Assembly: GCF_023156385.1 (NCBI RefSeq)
Contig: NZ_JAKZAK010000018.1
Location: 1 to 64,000, forward strand
Source of the DNA: Marinobacter xestospongiae
GTDB taxonomy: Bacteria > Pseudomonadota > Gammaproteobacteria > Pseudomonadales > Oleiphilaceae
DNA length: 64,000 bases
Direction of reading: 5' to 3'
Below are positions 48,938-59,237 of the stretch, in pieces; position 1 is the first letter of the stretch; each line of letters opens with the position of its first letter. The notes under the pieces are model-generated. The model saw nothing but the letters and a program-made list of their open reading frames with translations, was not told the origin of the DNA and did no database searches. Both the position numbers and the translations under genes were made by a program.

Positions 48938-49918
48938 ATGACCGACAAGACACCGGCGCAGGCCGACCAATCACTGCCGACCCCCGCATTCGCCGCTGTC
49001 AGCGACCACCTGGTGGCGCGGGTCAGTGGTCCCGACGCCCGCAGCTTTCTCAACGGCCAGCTCAGCCAGAGCCTGGATGAGGTGACAGCCGCACACTCAC
49101 CACGGGCCGCCGCCAGCACCCACAAGGGCCGCGCGTATGCCCTTTTCCGCTTGGTCAGTGACGGCGATGACATCCTCCTGAGCCTCCAGCGCGACTGCGC
49201 CGACGACGTCATCAAGGCTCGCCTTGGGCGCTTCCTGATGCTCTACCGTGGTACCGGGATGGCGGAAGCCGAAAACATCACCATCCTCGGTCTGCTGGGC
49301 GCGGAATGGGCCCAATGGCTGGCCCCAGATGCCAACCTGGAAGCAGCTGGTGACACCGTCCAGATCCATGGCCATCACCTGATTCGGACCGAGGACACCG
49401 CGGACGGTCTGGCGCGCTTTGAGTTCTGGCAGCAGGGCCCGCTCACCGACGAGTTGGCCCGGCCGTTCAGCGATGACCGTCTGACCACCCTCGCCAACTG
49501 GCAGGCCTCGGAGATCGCAGCCGGTGTCCCCGCGCTGACCCCTGACAGCCAGGAGCAGTACGTCGCCCAGATGCTGAACTGGCAGCACCTGAACGGGGTC
49601 CACTTCAAGAAAGGTTGCTATACCGGCCAGGAAGTGATTGCCCGCATGCATTTCCTGGGACAGCTCAAGAAAAGCCTGTTCCGCCTGAAGGCTTCGGGCG
49701 GCACTGCTGCCCCCGTCACAGGCACCCCGATCCTGGCCGGTGACAAGGCGGTCGGCGAAGTGGTCAATGCGGTCGGATTCAGCGATGGCAGCGCGGAGTT
49801 ACTGGCAGTCCTGCGACACGATGCGGCCCAGGGTTCCCTGCAACTGGCCGAGAGTGGCCAGGAACTCGCCGTGATGCCACTCCCCTACCCGGTACCCGAG
49901 CGTGAGCCAGATACATAA
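48938..49918 (+). CDS. ygfZ: Folate-binding protein YgfZ
   Basis: 326 residues from ATG 48938 (AAGGAG 6 nt upstream). GcvT-like protein that aids Fe-S cluster enzymes such as MiaB; the hallmark KGCYTGQE, with its reactive cysteine, is present (FKKGCYTGQEVIARM). Follows ygfX and may belong to the nadB-sdhE-ygfX operon. Confidence 0.94.
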   Translation: MTDKTPAQADQSLPTPAFAAVSDHLVARVSGPDARSFLNGQLSQSLDEVTAAHSPRAAASTHKGRAYALFRLVSDGDDILLSLQRDCADDVIKARLGRFLMLYRGTGMAEAENITILGLLGAEWAQWLAPDANLEAAGDTVQIHGHHLIRTEDTADGLARFEFWQQGPLTDELARPFSDDRLTTLANWQASEIAAGVPALTPDSQEQYVAQMLNWQHLNGVHFKKGCYTGQEVIARMHFLGQLKKSLFRLKASGGTAAPVTGTPILAGDKAVGEVVNAVGFSDGSAELLAVLRHDAAQGSLQLAESGQELAVMPLPYPVPEREPDT

Positions 49919-49943
49919 GTTGACAGGCAAGCGACTCAGAATT

Positions 49944-49952
49944 TGCTATAAA
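49944..49952 (+). promoter_or_regulatory. Candidate extended -10 promoter of the HDOD gene
   Basis: TGC-TATAAA forms an extended -10 element (TGnTATAAT type) 26 nt after the ygfZ stop. TTGACA at 49920-49925 is 21 nt from it, too far for a normal sigma-70 spacer, so the extended -10 is the stronger argument. A start near 49959 would give a leader of ~114 nt that contains the fold at 49967-50007. Confidence 0.35.
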
Positions 49953-49966
49953 TGAAGGTAGCTTAG

Positions 49967-50007
49967 GGGGTCTTACCGACGCCCCTCAGGGGTGTGACAT
50001 AGACCCC
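49967..50007 (+). promoter_or_regulatory. Nested stem in the leader of the HDOD gene
   Basis: An outer 7-bp stem GGGGTCT (49967-49973) / AGACCCC (50001-50007) encloses, across symmetric 6-nt internal loops, an inner 6-bp stem CGCCCC / GGGGTG (49980-49994) with a TCA loop. No T run follows, so it is not an ordinary terminator of ygfZ. It lies 66 nt before the HDOD start codon and would be inside its mRNA. It could be a regulatory RNA element, but matches no riboswitch class that I recognise. Confidence 0.4.
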
Positions 50008-50072
50008 GCAGACTCGCCTGTCGGCAGCTGCCACGTCCCTCCGATGATTCTTTGCCAAGGAACCTGTAGCCC

Positions 50073-50906
50073 ATGTCAACCATCGCCGAGACCATCAAGA
50101 ACGATCTTGTCGACGCCATCGAAAACGACAAACTGGTACTGCCAACGCTGCCAGAGGCGGCCCTGCAGGTTCGCGAGATCGCCGAGTCGGACGATTCCTC
50201 CATTGCAGACCTGGTCAAGGTGATCAGCAACGACACCGCCCTCTCCGCCCGCCTGATCCGGGTCTGTAACAGCCCGCTGTTCCGGGGCGCGCGGGCCATC
50301 GAAAACCTCAACATGGCGGTCAGCCGTCTGGGCATGGCCTACACCAGCAACCTGGCAATGGGCCTGGCAATGGAGCAGATGTTCCAGGCCACCTCCGACA
50401 TGATCGACAAGCGCCTGCGCGCCACCTGGCAGAGCAGCACCGAAGTCGCCGGCATCTGCCACGTGCTGGCCCAGCACTACACCCGCCTCAAGCCGGACCA
50501 GGCGACCCTGGCCGGTCTGGTGCACCTGATTGGCGTGCTACCGATCCTGCGCTATGTCGAGGATCAGGACCTGCAGATCAGCAGCCTGATGCTGGACAAC
50601 GTGATCGAGGAGCTGCACCCCCGCATCGGCAGCCTGATCCTCAAGAAATGGGATTTCCCGGCAGAGCTGCAATCCGTGCCCGAGGAATACCAGAACTTCC
50701 AGCGTCAGGTTCCCAGCGCCGACTACGCCGACCTGGTCATGGTGGCCAACCTGCAGCGGGTGGCCGGCAGCGAGCATCCCTGGACCGAACTGGACTGGAG
50801 CACCATCTCCGCCTTCGACCGCCTGGGTCTCGATCCGGAGATCGATATGAGCGAAGAGGAAGATCTCAACGCCCAGATGGAAGCCGCCATGGCGTTGCTG
50901 CAGTAA
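50073..50906 (+). CDS. HDOD domain protein
   Basis: 277 residues, consisting almost wholly of one HDOD domain (LVLPTLPEAALQVREIAES ... DDSSIADLVKVISNDTALSARLIRVCNSPLF). The HD pair is absent (LVHLIGVL), so catalysis is unlikely; such proteins often act as signalling adaptors. It has a long leader with a candidate promoter and nested stem, and a bidirectional terminator behind it. Confidence 0.9.
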   Translation: MSTIAETIKNDLVDAIENDKLVLPTLPEAALQVREIAESDDSSIADLVKVISNDTALSARLIRVCNSPLFRGARAIENLNMAVSRLGMAYTSNLAMGLAMEQMFQATSDMIDKRLRATWQSSTEVAGICHVLAQHYTRLKPDQATLAGLVHLIGVLPILRYVEDQDLQISSLMLDNVIEELHPRIGSLILKKWDFPAELQSVPEEYQNFQRQVPSADYADLVMVANLQRVAGSEHPWTELDWSTISAFDRLGLDPEIDMSEEEDLNAQMEAAMALLQ

Positions 50907-50927
50907 CCACAGCCCCGCCAGACAGCA

Positions 50928-50952
50928 AAACGGGCGCCATTGGCGCCCGTTT
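50928..50952. terminator. Bidirectional terminator between HDOD gene and ung
   Basis: An 11-bp perfect stem AAACGGGCGCC / GGCGCCCGTTT with a 3-nt loop lies between the convergent HDOD and ung genes. A and T ends on both arms let it work on either strand. Confidence 0.85.
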
Positions 50953-50984
50953 GTGTATCCGTCCCATTCGAAATCGCCAACAGG

Positions 50985-51725
50985 CTATTCAGGGTGTTTG
51001 CGATAGCGCGCCAGCAGTTCTGCCTTGGTTGGCAATTGCCAGTTGACCGGCGGCCGGCCCTGCTGCTGCAGCCAGGCGTTGGCCTGGGAAAAGTGGCGAC
51101 AGCCGAAGAAACCACGATAGGCACTGAGCGGTGACGGGTGTGGCCCTTCCAGCACCAGGTGGCGCTCACGGTCGATCATCTTGCCCTTCTTGCGGGCATA
51201 GCTGCCCCACAACAGAAACACCACACCCTGCCGCTCACGGTTGATGATGTCGATCACGCGGTCGGTAAAGGTCTCCCAACCTCGCCCCTGATGGGCCCCG
51301 GCCTGGCTCTGGACAACGGTCAGCACGCTGTTGAGCAGCAGCACACCCTGCTCCGCCCAGGGCTGCAGACAGCCATGGTCCGAGATGGTGATACCCAGAT
51401 CCTGCTGCTGTTCCTTGAAGATGTTCACCAGCGACGGCGGCGGTGGCACATCCGGCCGGACGCTGAAACACAGGCCATGGGCCTGGCCCGGGCCGTGGTA
51501 GGGGTCCTGCCCCAGAATCACCACCGCCACCTGCTCCAGCGGCGTGCTGTTGAGGGCATTGAAGCAGTGCTGGCTGGCGGGGAACAGGACCTTGCCGGCC
51601 TCCTCTTCGGAGGCCAGAAACTCCGCCAGCGACCGCATGTACGGCTGCTCAAACTCCGCCGCCAGGTGCGGGTACCAGCCACGGTCCTGCCGCAGCTGAG
51701 CCGCCAGGGTTGCGACCGGATGCAC
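50985..51725 (-). CDS. ung: Uracil-DNA glycosylase
   Basis: 246 residues from GTG 51725, three bases after the lysS stop. Removes uracil from DNA. Water-activating loop GQDPYHG, Leu-loop and [13 protein letters not shown], and the family's conserved [11 protein letters not shown] are present. Unusual only in its placement directly after lysS; convergent with the HDOD gene. Confidence 0.96.
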   Translation of the reverse strand: MHPVATLAAQLRQDRGWYPHLAAEFEQPYMRSLAEFLASEEEAGKVLFPASQHCFNALNSTPLEQVAVVILGQDPYHGPGQAHGLCFSVRPDVPPPPSLVNIFKEQQQDLGITISDHGCLQPWAEQGVLLLNSVLTVVQSQAGAHQGRGWETFTDRVIDIINRERQGVVFLLWGSYARKKGKMIDRERHLVLEGPHPSPLSAYRGFFGCRHFSQANAWLQQQGRPPVNWQLPTKAELLARYRKHPE

Positions 51726-51727
51726 GC

Positions 51728-53263
51728 TCAGTCCTCAGCCTGTGACCCGGCTGCCTTGTGCTCCGGACGCATGGCAGGGAACAGGATGACATCACGGATG
51801 GACGGCGAATCGGTCAGTAGCATCGCCAGTCGATCGATACCGATGCCCTCGCCGGCGGTCGGCGGCAGGCCGTACTCCAGCGCGGTGACGTAGTCCTCGT
51901 CGTAGAACATCGCCTCATCGTCACCGGCGTCCTTCTCCGCCACCTGGGCACGGAAGCGCTCCGCCTGGTCCTCGGCGTCGTTCAGCTCCGAGAAGCCGTT
52001 GGCGATTTCCCGGCCACCCACGAAGAACTCAAAGCGTTCGGTGACAAACGGATTGCTGTCCAGACGACGGGCCAGCGGCGACACCTCGGTGGGGTACTCG
52101 GTGATGAAGGTCGGCTGCATCAGCCGGTGCTCGGCGGTCTCCTCGAAGATCTCGATCTGCACCTTGCCCAGGCCCCAGCTGTCCTTCAGCGAGATGCCCA
52201 GATCCTTCGCCACCTGGCGGGCACTGGCGTCATCCGCCAGCTGCTCAGCGGTCAGCTCCGGGTTGTACTTGAGAATGGCTTCCACCACCGTCAGGCGTTC
52301 AAAGGTCTTGCCAAAATCGTACTCAATGGTTTCTTCGCTGCCATCGGCCAGAGTCCGGGTATTGCTGACGATATCACCACCCACAACAGCCCTGGCGGTC
52401 TCCCGAAGCATGTCCTCGGTCAGGTCCATCAGGTCGTTGAAATCAGCGTAGGCCTGGTAAAACTCCAGCATGGTGAACTCGGGATTGTGCCGGGTGGACA
52501 GCCCCTCATTACGGAAGTTGCGGTTGATCTCAAACACCCGCTCAAAACCACCGACCACCAGACGCTTGAGGTACAGCTCCGGGGCAATGCGCAGGTACAT
52601 GTCGATGTCCAGGGCATTGTGATGGGTAATGAACGGCCGTGCCGTGGCACCACCCGGGATCACCTGCAACATCGGCGTCTCCACCTCGATGAAGTCGCGA
52701 GCGGCAAAGTAGTTACGGATGCAGTTGATGATGCGGGACCGTGCCAGGAACACCCGGCGGCTGTCCTCGTTGGTCATCAGGTCAACATAGCGCTGACGGT
52801 AGCGGGTTTCGGTGTCAGTCAGTCCCTTGTGCTTCTCCGGCAGCGGCCGCAGCGATTTGGTCAGCAGCACATACTCATCCATGGTGACGTAAAGGTCGCC
52901 CTTGCCGGATTTGGCGAGGGTGCCCCGAACCCCGATGATGTCCCCCAGATCCCAGTGCTTGGTCGCTTTCTGGACATCCTTGGTGGCGTACACCTGAATA
53001 CGGCCAGACATGTCCTGCACCACCTTGAACGCCTTGCGGTCCAGCATCAGACGGCCAGCAATCGCCACCTGGATACCCAGCGATTCCAGCTCTTCCTTGC
53101 TCTTGTCACCGTATTTCTCCTGCAGTTCGGCAGCGGTGGCATCGCGACGGAAATCGTTGGGGAACGGCGAGCCCTGCTCCCGCAGTTCCGCCAGCTTGGC
53201 GCGGCGTTCAGCGATCAGTCGGTTCTCTTCCTGCTGGACGTCGGTCGGCGTTTGCTCAGTCAT
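51728..53263 (-). CDS. lysS: Lysyl-tRNA synthetase, class II
   Basis: 511 residues. N-terminal OB anticodon-binding fold, then class II motif 2 ([20 protein letters not shown]) and motif 3 ([16 protein letters not shown]). Charges tRNA-Lys. Follows prfB by 62 nt, the gene pair also adjacent in E. coli and Pseudomonas. Confidence 0.97.
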   Translation of the reverse strand: MTEQTPTDVQQEENRLIAERRAKLAELREQGSPFPNDFRRDATAAELQEKYGDKSKEELESLGIQVAIAGRLMLDRKAFKVVQDMSGRIQVYATKDVQKATKHWDLGDIIGVRGTLAKSGKGDLYVTMDEYVLLTKSLRPLPEKHKGLTDTETRYRQRYVDLMTNEDSRRVFLARSRIINCIRNYFAARDFIEVETPMLQVIPGGATARPFITHHNALDIDMYLRIAPELYLKRLVVGGFERVFEINRNFRNEGLSTRHNPEFTMLEFYQAYADFNDLMDLTEDMLRETARAVVGGDIVSNTRTLADGSEETIEYDFGKTFERLTVVEAILKYNPELTAEQLADDASARQVAKDLGISLKDSWGLGKVQIEIFEETAEHRLMQPTFITEYPTEVSPLARRLDSNPFVTERFEFFVGGREIANGFSELNDAEDQAERFRAQVAEKDAGDDEAMFYDEDYVTALEYGLPPTAGEGIGIDRLAMLLTDSPSIRDVILFPAMRPEHKAAGSQAED

Positions 53264-53325
53264 GGTTTCTCACTAACACTCTGGTAAAAGGAGGGATTGG
53301 GTGACCGCTGCGGCCACCCGTCCGG

Positions 53326-54421
53326 TTACAGCGCCATCTTCAGGCTGGCTTCGATGAACTTGTCGATGTCGCCATCAAGCACCGATTGGGTATTGCTGGT
53401 TTCAACCTTGGTGCGCAGATCCTTCACCCGGCTGTCATCCAGCACGTAGGAGCGGATCTGGCTGCCCCAGCCGATGTCGGCCTTGGCGTCTTCCTGCTTC
53501 TGCTTCTCGGCGTTGCGCTTCTGCATCTCGAACTCGTACAGCTTGGCCTTCAACTGCTTCATGGCCTGGTCTTTGTTCTGATGCTGGCTTCGCCCGGCCT
53601 GACAGGCCACCACAATACCGGTGGGGTTGTGGGTCAGACGGACTGCGGATTCGGTCCGGTTTACGTGCTGACCACCGGCACCGGAGGCGCGATAGACATC
53701 CACCCGCAAATCGGCCGGATTGATCTCGATCTCGAAGCTGTCGTCCACTTCCGGCGACACAAAGACCGATGAAAACGAGGTATGACGACGGTTGCCGGAA
53801 TCGAACGGCGACTTGCGAACCAGACGATGGACGCCGGTTTCGGTACGCAGCCAGCCATAGGCGTACTCGCCCTGGAAGTGCACCGTGGCACTCTTGACGC
53901 CCGCCACTTCACCGTCCTGGGCCTCGACAATCTCGGTCTTGAAACCGTGACGCTCGCCCCAGCGCAGGTACATCCGCAGCAGCATGTTGGCCCAGTCCTG
54001 AGCCTCAGTGCCACCGGAGCCCGCCTGGATATCCAGATAGGCGTTGTTGGCATCCATCTCACCGGAGAACATGCGACGGAACTCCAGCTTCTGCAGGTCG
54101 CCATCGAGGCTTTCCAGATCGGCGACGATGTCGGCCACGGTGCCTTCGTCGTCCTCCTCAACGGCAATCTCCAGCAGCCCCTCGGCGTCATCGAGACCGG
54201 AGGTGAGATTGTCGATGGTCTTGACGATCAGTTCCAGGTCAGCCCGTTCCTTGCCAAGGGCCTGGGCCCGGTCCGGCTGATCCCAGACAGAGGGATCTTC
54301 CAGTTCGCGCTCAACTTCGACCAGTCGTTCACTGCGATGGTCATAGTCAAAGGTACCCCCTAAGCGCATCAGTGCGCTCACGAAGCTCTTTGATCTTCGT
54401 CACTATGGGATTGATTTCCAT
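53326..54421 (-). CDS. prfB: Peptide chain release factor 2 with programmed +1 frameshift
   Basis: Starts at ATG 54421 in one frame: 24 codons, ending in an in-frame TGA (54349-54347). After a +1 shift at CTT-TGA-C (codon CTT 54352-54350), reading continues from GAC 54348 to the stop at 53326, for 364 residues total, matching E. coli RF2 (365). GGQ ([13 protein letters not shown]) and the SPF tripeptide ([11 protein letters not shown]) identify RF2 and UGA reading. The split frame is a normal regulatory device, not a mutation. Confidence 0.96.
54346..54361 (-). promoter_or_regulatory. prfB programmed frameshift site
   Basis: On the minus strand a Shine-Dalgarno-like AGGGGG lies 3 nt upstream of CTT-TGA-C. 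This is the classic RF2 autoregulatory site: when RF2 is scarce the ribosome pauses at UGA and slips +1 on CUU. All elements match the E. coli site exactly in spacing. Confidence 0.95.
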
Positions 54422-54599
54422 GAAACCGCTACTCATTGTCGAGAAATGGACAGACGTTCCCGCCAGGCTGGTCAGCCGTCAGCCGGAACGTAAAAAACAG
54501 AGGCGGCATTTTACCGGAAATCCGCCGTCAGATCAGCCAGGACAATACAGCGATCTCCGGATCACGCTCAGTAACTCGCTCGGTTAATTCGCTGACCGG

Positions 54600-56330
54600 T
54601 CAGGCCGGTTCCAGATAGTCGATCAGCAGCTGCAGATTGGTACGACCACGGAAGGTATTGGCATCGGGCTTATAAACGATCCAGGCGCCAGTGCGGGTAT
54701 AGTCCGGTACCTCGGGGCCGGTGTTGAAGGCAATGCCGTCCACCACCTCACCACCATGATCCGGCCGCAACACCAACTTAAGGTGGTTCTCGCCGACGAT
54801 GCGCTGACTGATGACCTCGAACCGGCCATCGAACAGGGGCTCGGGAAAGTGCTGACCCCAGGGGCCGGCGCGCCGCAACAACAGCGCGGTGTCCAGAGTC
54901 AGCTCCTGCGGTTGCAGCGGCCCGTCGGTGGTAATCACCGCTTCCAGGTCTTCGGCCTGCAGGCTGTCCCGCACCGCGGCGTCAAAAGCCGCCACGAAGG
55001 TGTCTAGATCTGCCCGGGCAATGGTCATTCCCGCCGCCATGGCGTGACCACCGAATTTCTTCAGCAACCCGGGATGCCGGGCATCGACCACCGCCAGGGC
55101 ATCGCGGATATGCAGGCCGGGGATGGAACGGGCCGAGCCCTTCAGCTCCTGGCCGTCTTCGCCCGGTGCGAACGCCACCACCGGCCGGTGGGTCTGTTCC
55201 CGCACCCGCGCCGCCAGAATACCAATCACTCCCTGGTGCCAGTCGGGATCAAACAACGCCAGCCCCCAGGGCAGCCCGTCCTGATCCAGCGAGAGGTCGG
55301 CCAACAGATCCTGGGCCTGGCTCTTCATCTCCCGCTCGATGTTGCGACGCTCACGGTTGAAGGTATCCAGCTCAGTGGCCAGCCGGCGGGCCTCATCGCG
55401 ACCATCTGCCAGCAGGCAGGCAATGCCCACGCTCATATCATCCAGCCGGCCGGCGGCGTTGAGCCGCGGCCCCACCACAAAGCCCAGGTCGGTGGCGCTG
55501 ATCTGGGAGTGATCCCGCCCCGCCACCTCCAGTAGCGCCAGAATGCCCGGTCTGGCCTCACCCTGGCGGATTCGCCGCAGTCCCTGCTCCACAAAGATGC
55601 GGTTGTTGTGGTCCAGCGGCACCACATCGGCCACCGTGCCCAGTGCCACCAGATCCAGCAGGCTGCCCAGATTGGGCTCCGGCTGGGGCAACAGGCCCTG
55701 CTCGCGCAGGTGTCGGCGCAGCGCGGTCAGCACATAGAACATCACGCCAACGCCGGCGGCATTCTTGCTCAGAAACTCACAACCAGGCTGATTGGGATTG
55801 ACGATGGCATCGGCATCGGGCAACTGTTCACCCGCCAGGTGATGGTCGGTGATCACAACCTTCACCCCCAACTCACGCGCCACCCGCACACCGTCGAGGG
55901 CAGCAATGCCGTTGTCCACGGTCACCAGCAGATCCGGCAACGAGCCATCCTGCTGCAGCCGATGGAGGATGCCAGGGGTCAGGCCATAGCCGTCGGCAAA
56001 CCGGCTGGGCACCCGGAAGTCCACCTCGCGCAGCCCCAGCATCGACAACCCCAGCATCGCCACCGCGGTACTGGTGGCGCCATCGGCGTCAAAATCACCG
56101 AGGATTATCACCGACTGCTGCTGACGGATGGCCTCCGCAAGCAGCTCTACAGCCCGCTCGATACCCCGCAGCTGCATCGGCGACGCCAGGTGTTTGAGGG
56201 TGTAGCTGAGCTCGGCATCAGAACGGACGCCTCGGGCCGCATAAAGCCGCCGCAGCAGTGGCGGCAGCTGTTCCCCCCACGCCGGTGGTTGTGCCGGCAT
56301 GGGGCGTCGCAGAATCTTTCTGGAAGTCAT
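54600..56330 (-). CDS. recJ: Single-stranded-DNA-specific exonuclease RecJ
   Basis: 576 residues from ATG 56330, the usual length; an upstream ATG at 56414 inside thrC is out of context. 5'-3' ssDNA exonuclease for recombination and mismatch repair. DHH-family motifs LGDFDADGATST and ITDHHLAGEQLPDADAI, and DHHA1 motif GGHAMAAGMTI. 32 nt after thrC. Confidence 0.95.
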   Translation of the reverse strand: MTSRKILRRPMPAQPPAWGEQLPPLLRRLYAARGVRSDAELSYTLKHLASPMQLRGIERAVELLAEAIRQQQSVIILGDFDADGATSTAVAMLGLSMLGLREVDFRVPSRFADGYGLTPGILHRLQQDGSLPDLLVTVDNGIAALDGVRVARELGVKVVITDHHLAGEQLPDADAIVNPNQPGCEFLSKNAAGVGVMFYVLTALRRHLREQGLLPQPEPNLGSLLDLVALGTVADVVPLDHNNRIFVEQGLRRIRQGEARPGILALLEVAGRDHSQISATDLGFVVGPRLNAAGRLDDMSVGIACLLADGRDEARRLATELDTFNRERRNIEREMKSQAQDLLADLSLDQDGLPWGLALFDPDWHQGVIGILAARVREQTHRPVVAFAPGEDGQELKGSARSIPGLHIRDALAVVDARHPGLLKKFGGHAMAAGMTIARADLDTFVAAFDAAVRDSLQAEDLEAVITTDGPLQPQELTLDTALLLRRAGPWGQHFPEPLFDGRFEVISQRIVGENHLKLVLRPDHGGEVVDGIAFNTGPEVPDYTRTGAWIVYKPDANTFRGRTNLQLLIDYLEPA

Positions 56331-56361
56331 AGAAACGGGGGGCAGGAGCCTGACCGCAAGG

Positions 56362-57762
56362 TCAGGCGTGTTTCCAGTGGTCAGCAATAAACGACTGCAC
56401 AACGGAAAGATCATTCTCCAGAACGGAACAACGCTCTTCCCGCTCGAACAGATCCGCCATATGCACCGGCAGCTCAGGCTTGATGCTCAGGCCGGACTCC
56501 GCAATGGCATCCGGGAACTTGGCCGGATGAGCCGTACCCAGAGTCACCATGGGCACCGCCGGGTCACGGCGGCAGTTGCGGGCAGCACGAACACCGATGG
56601 CGGTGTGGGGATCCAGCAGGTACTCGTTACGCTCAAACACTTCGCGAATGGTATCGCAGGTGAGCTTGTCATCCACCGCATCGCTGTCAAACAGCTTGCG
56701 GGCATGGCGCCAGCGGTAATCCTCGATACTGACCGGCCCCTGCTGGGCACGCTCAAGAAGATCCTTTACCAGCGCACCGTCGCGACCATGCAGATCGAAC
56801 AACAGACGCTCGAAGTTGCTGGAGACCATGATATCCATGCTCGGCGACAGGGTGTGCTCCAGCTGATGCTGCTCGTAGCGATTGCCACTCATGAAGCGGT
56901 GCAGTATATCGTTGCGGTTGGTGGCGATCACCAGCTGGGAGATCGGCAGCCCCATCTTCTTGGCCAGGTAGCCGGCGAAGATGTCACCGAAATTTCCGGT
57001 CGGCACGGAAAACGCCAGACTGCGGTCAGGGCCGCCAAGAGCCAGGGAGGCATGGAAATAGTACACAATCTGGGCCATGATCCGCGCCCAGTTGATGGAG
57101 TTGACCGCCGCCAGCTGGGTCTTACCCCCCAGGAACGACTGATCGCCGAAGCTTTCCTTGACCATACGCTGACAATCGTCAAAGTTGCCACGCACAGCGA
57201 TGTTGTGGATGTTGTCCCCCAGCACCGTGGTCATCTGCCGACGCTGCACCTCGGAGACCCGTTCATGCGGGTGCAGGATGAAGATATCCACATGCTCGCA
57301 ACGGCGGCAACCCTCAATGGCCGCCGAACCGGTGTCACCGGAGGTCGCCCCCATGATCACCACGTGCTGCTTGCGCTTCTCCAGCACATAGTCCAGCAGG
57401 CGACCGAGCAACTGCAGGGCAAAGTCCTTGAACGCCAGGGTCGGGCCCCGGAACAGCTCCATCACCCATTCGTTGGTGTCGAGCTGGACCAGTGGCGCTA
57501 CCGCCTGATGAGCAAATTCCTTGTAGGTATCCTCCAGCATGGCGCGGAAGTCGTCGGCCGGAATGGCGTCGTCAACGAACGGGTGCATGACGTTGAACGC
57601 CAGTTCGCTGTAGGACAGGCCACGCCAGCTGCGAATTTCCTCAATGCTGAAATGCGGCAGCGATTCCGGCACATAGAGACCACCGTCGATCGCCAGGCCG
57701 GTGAGCAGAACGTCCTCAAATCCCAATGCAGGGGCATCACCCCGAGTACTGATATATCTCAC
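56362..57762 (-). CDS. thrC: Threonine synthase
   Basis: 466 residues from GTG 57762 (AGGAAA upstream). PLP enzyme turning O-phosphohomoserine into threonine. PLP lysine in PTLAFKDFALQLLG; phosphate loop ATSGDTGSAAIEG. The long fungal/Pseudomonas-type form. Immediately after hom, completing the threonine branch. Confidence 0.96.
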   Translation of the reverse strand: MRYISTRGDAPALGFEDVLLTGLAIDGGLYVPESLPHFSIEEIRSWRGLSYSELAFNVMHPFVDDAIPADDFRAMLEDTYKEFAHQAVAPLVQLDTNEWVMELFRGPTLAFKDFALQLLGRLLDYVLEKRKQHVVIMGATSGDTGSAAIEGCRRCEHVDIFILHPHERVSEVQRRQMTTVLGDNIHNIAVRGNFDDCQRMVKESFGDQSFLGGKTQLAAVNSINWARIMAQIVYYFHASLALGGPDRSLAFSVPTGNFGDIFAGYLAKKMGLPISQLVIATNRNDILHRFMSGNRYEQHQLEHTLSPSMDIMVSSNFERLLFDLHGRDGALVKDLLERAQQGPVSIEDYRWRHARKLFDSDAVDDKLTCDTIREVFERNEYLLDPHTAIGVRAARNCRRDPAVPMVTLGTAHPAKFPDAIAESGLSIKPELPVHMADLFEREERCSVLENDLSVVQSFIADHWKHA

Positions 57763-57774
57763 GATGGTTTCCTG

Positions 57775-59076
57775 TTAACTGAAGTTTTCTGCCCGGATGC
57801 GCACCACGCGGCCGTCCACGTCGGCCAGAGCCTCAAGTTCCTCGATCGCGAGGTTAACCTGCCGCTCTTGAACGGTATGGGTCAGGATGATGACCGGGAT
57901 GCGGCCGTCCTCCAGTTCGGACTCCTTCTGAACGATGGACTCGATGTTGATGCCCTGCTCACTGAGGATCGAGGCGACCTTGGCCAGCACACCCGGGTGG
58001 TCCAGCGCCTGGATCCGCAGGTAATAGGCCGACTGGATTTCCTCCATCGGCAGCACGGGCAGGTCGGCCATGGCGTCGTTGCTGAAGCCCAGGTAAGGCA
58101 CACGCTGGGTGCTGTTGTTGGCAACGGCACGAGCCACGTCCACCAAGTCCGCAATCACCGCTGAGGCGGTGGCTTCATCGCCGGCACCGGGGCCATAGTA
58201 CATAGTCTGGCCAACCGCATCGCCATCCACCAGCACAGCGTTGAGCACGCCGTCTACCTGGGCAATGAGGTTGTCCTTGGGCACCAGAGTGGGATGCACC
58301 CGCAGCTCGATACCGCTGTCACGGCGACGGGCGATACCGAGGTGCTTGATGCGATAGCCCAGGCCTTCGGCGTGGGTGATGTCGTACGGGGTAATGCCGG
58401 AGATGCCCTCGGTGTAGGCTTTCTCGAACTGCAGCGGCACGCCGAAACCGGTGGACGCCAGGATGGTCAGCTTGTGGGCGGCATCAATGCCCTCCACATC
58501 GAAGGTCGGGTCCGCTTCGGCGTAGCCCAGTGCCTGAGCCTCTTTCAGCACATCGGCGAACTCACGGCCGGCGCGCATCTCGGTGAGAATGAAGTTACCG
58601 GTACCGTTGATGATCCCGGCAATCCAGTCAATGCGGTTACCTGCCAGCCCTTCACGAACCGCCTTGATCACCGGGATACCACCAGCCACCCCAGCCTCAA
58701 AGGCAACGATCACGCCCTTGGCCTCGGCAGCCTCAAAGATCTCATTGCCATGGACAGCGATCAGCGCCTTGTTGGCGGTCACCACGTGCTTGCCATTATT
58801 GATGGCGGTCATCACCAGCTCACGGGCAGTTTCGTAACCACCGATCAACTCAACCACAATGTCCACGTCCGGATCGTTGACGACGTCAAAGATATCGGTG
58901 GTAAAGGTAATGTCCCCCAGCTCCAGGTCTTCGCGGGCAGTGCGGCTGGCAATCCGGCTAATTCGGATGTTGCAGCCTGCGCGACCGGCAATCTGGTCCG
59001 CGTTCCGCTTGAGGACATTGAAGGTACCGCCACCGACTGTACCCAGCCCGCAGATTCCGACATTGACGTCTTTCAA
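57775..59076 (-). CDS. hom: Homoserine dehydrogenase
   Basis: 433 residues from TTG 59076 (GAGGTGAGAG upstream). NAD(P) site GICGLGTVGGG; catalytic region AGVAGGIPVIKAVREGL and TGNFILTEM; C-terminal ACT domain (RIQALDHPGVLAKVASILSE) gives threonine feedback. Monofunctional, unlike E. coli ThrA. Same order as in Pseudomonas (hom-thrC). Confidence 0.96.
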   Translation of the reverse strand: MKDVNVGICGLGTVGGGTFNVLKRNADQIAGRAGCNIRISRIASRTAREDLELGDITFTTDIFDVVNDPDVDIVVELIGGYETARELVMTAINNGKHVVTANKALIAVHGNEIFEAAEAKGVIVAFEAGVAGGIPVIKAVREGLAGNRIDWIAGIINGTGNFILTEMRAGREFADVLKEAQALGYAEADPTFDVEGIDAAHKLTILASTGFGVPLQFEKAYTEGISGITPYDITHAEGLGYRIKHLGIARRRDSGIELRVHPTLVPKDNLIAQVDGVLNAVLVDGDAVGQTMYYGPGAGDEATASAVIADLVDVARAVANNSTQRVPYLGFSNDAMADLPVLPMEEIQSAYYLRIQALDHPGVLAKVASILSEQGINIESIVQKESELEDGRIPVIILTHTVQERQVNLAIEELEALADVDGRVVRIRAENFS

Positions 59077-59237
59077 ACTCTCACCTCTGTTCCTGTTGAT
59101 TGGGGAACTCTTGACGCCTGATCACCGACCTGAACCTTTGCCGACCATCACCAGCTTCAAGAAGCTCCTTCGCTGTGGGACGGCATAGTATAACGACTAT
59201 ACCGGCCAATGTGTGCACATCCTGACCAGCCTGGCGC

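Noticed and set aside
49920..49952. TTGACA / TATAAA as a standard sigma-70 promoter
   Set aside because: The 21-bp spacer is too long. I kept only the extended -10 reading, at low confidence.
53326..54381. prfB as an N-terminally truncated or frameshifted pseudogene
   Set aside because: The missing start is supplied by the 24-codon first frame, and the frameshift signal is intact.
56299..58164. Very long open frame (621 codons) on the plus strand opposite thrC and hom
   Set aside because: It lies wholly antisense to two clear genes. Long antisense frames are expected in GC-rich coding DNA, and the translation resembles no family.
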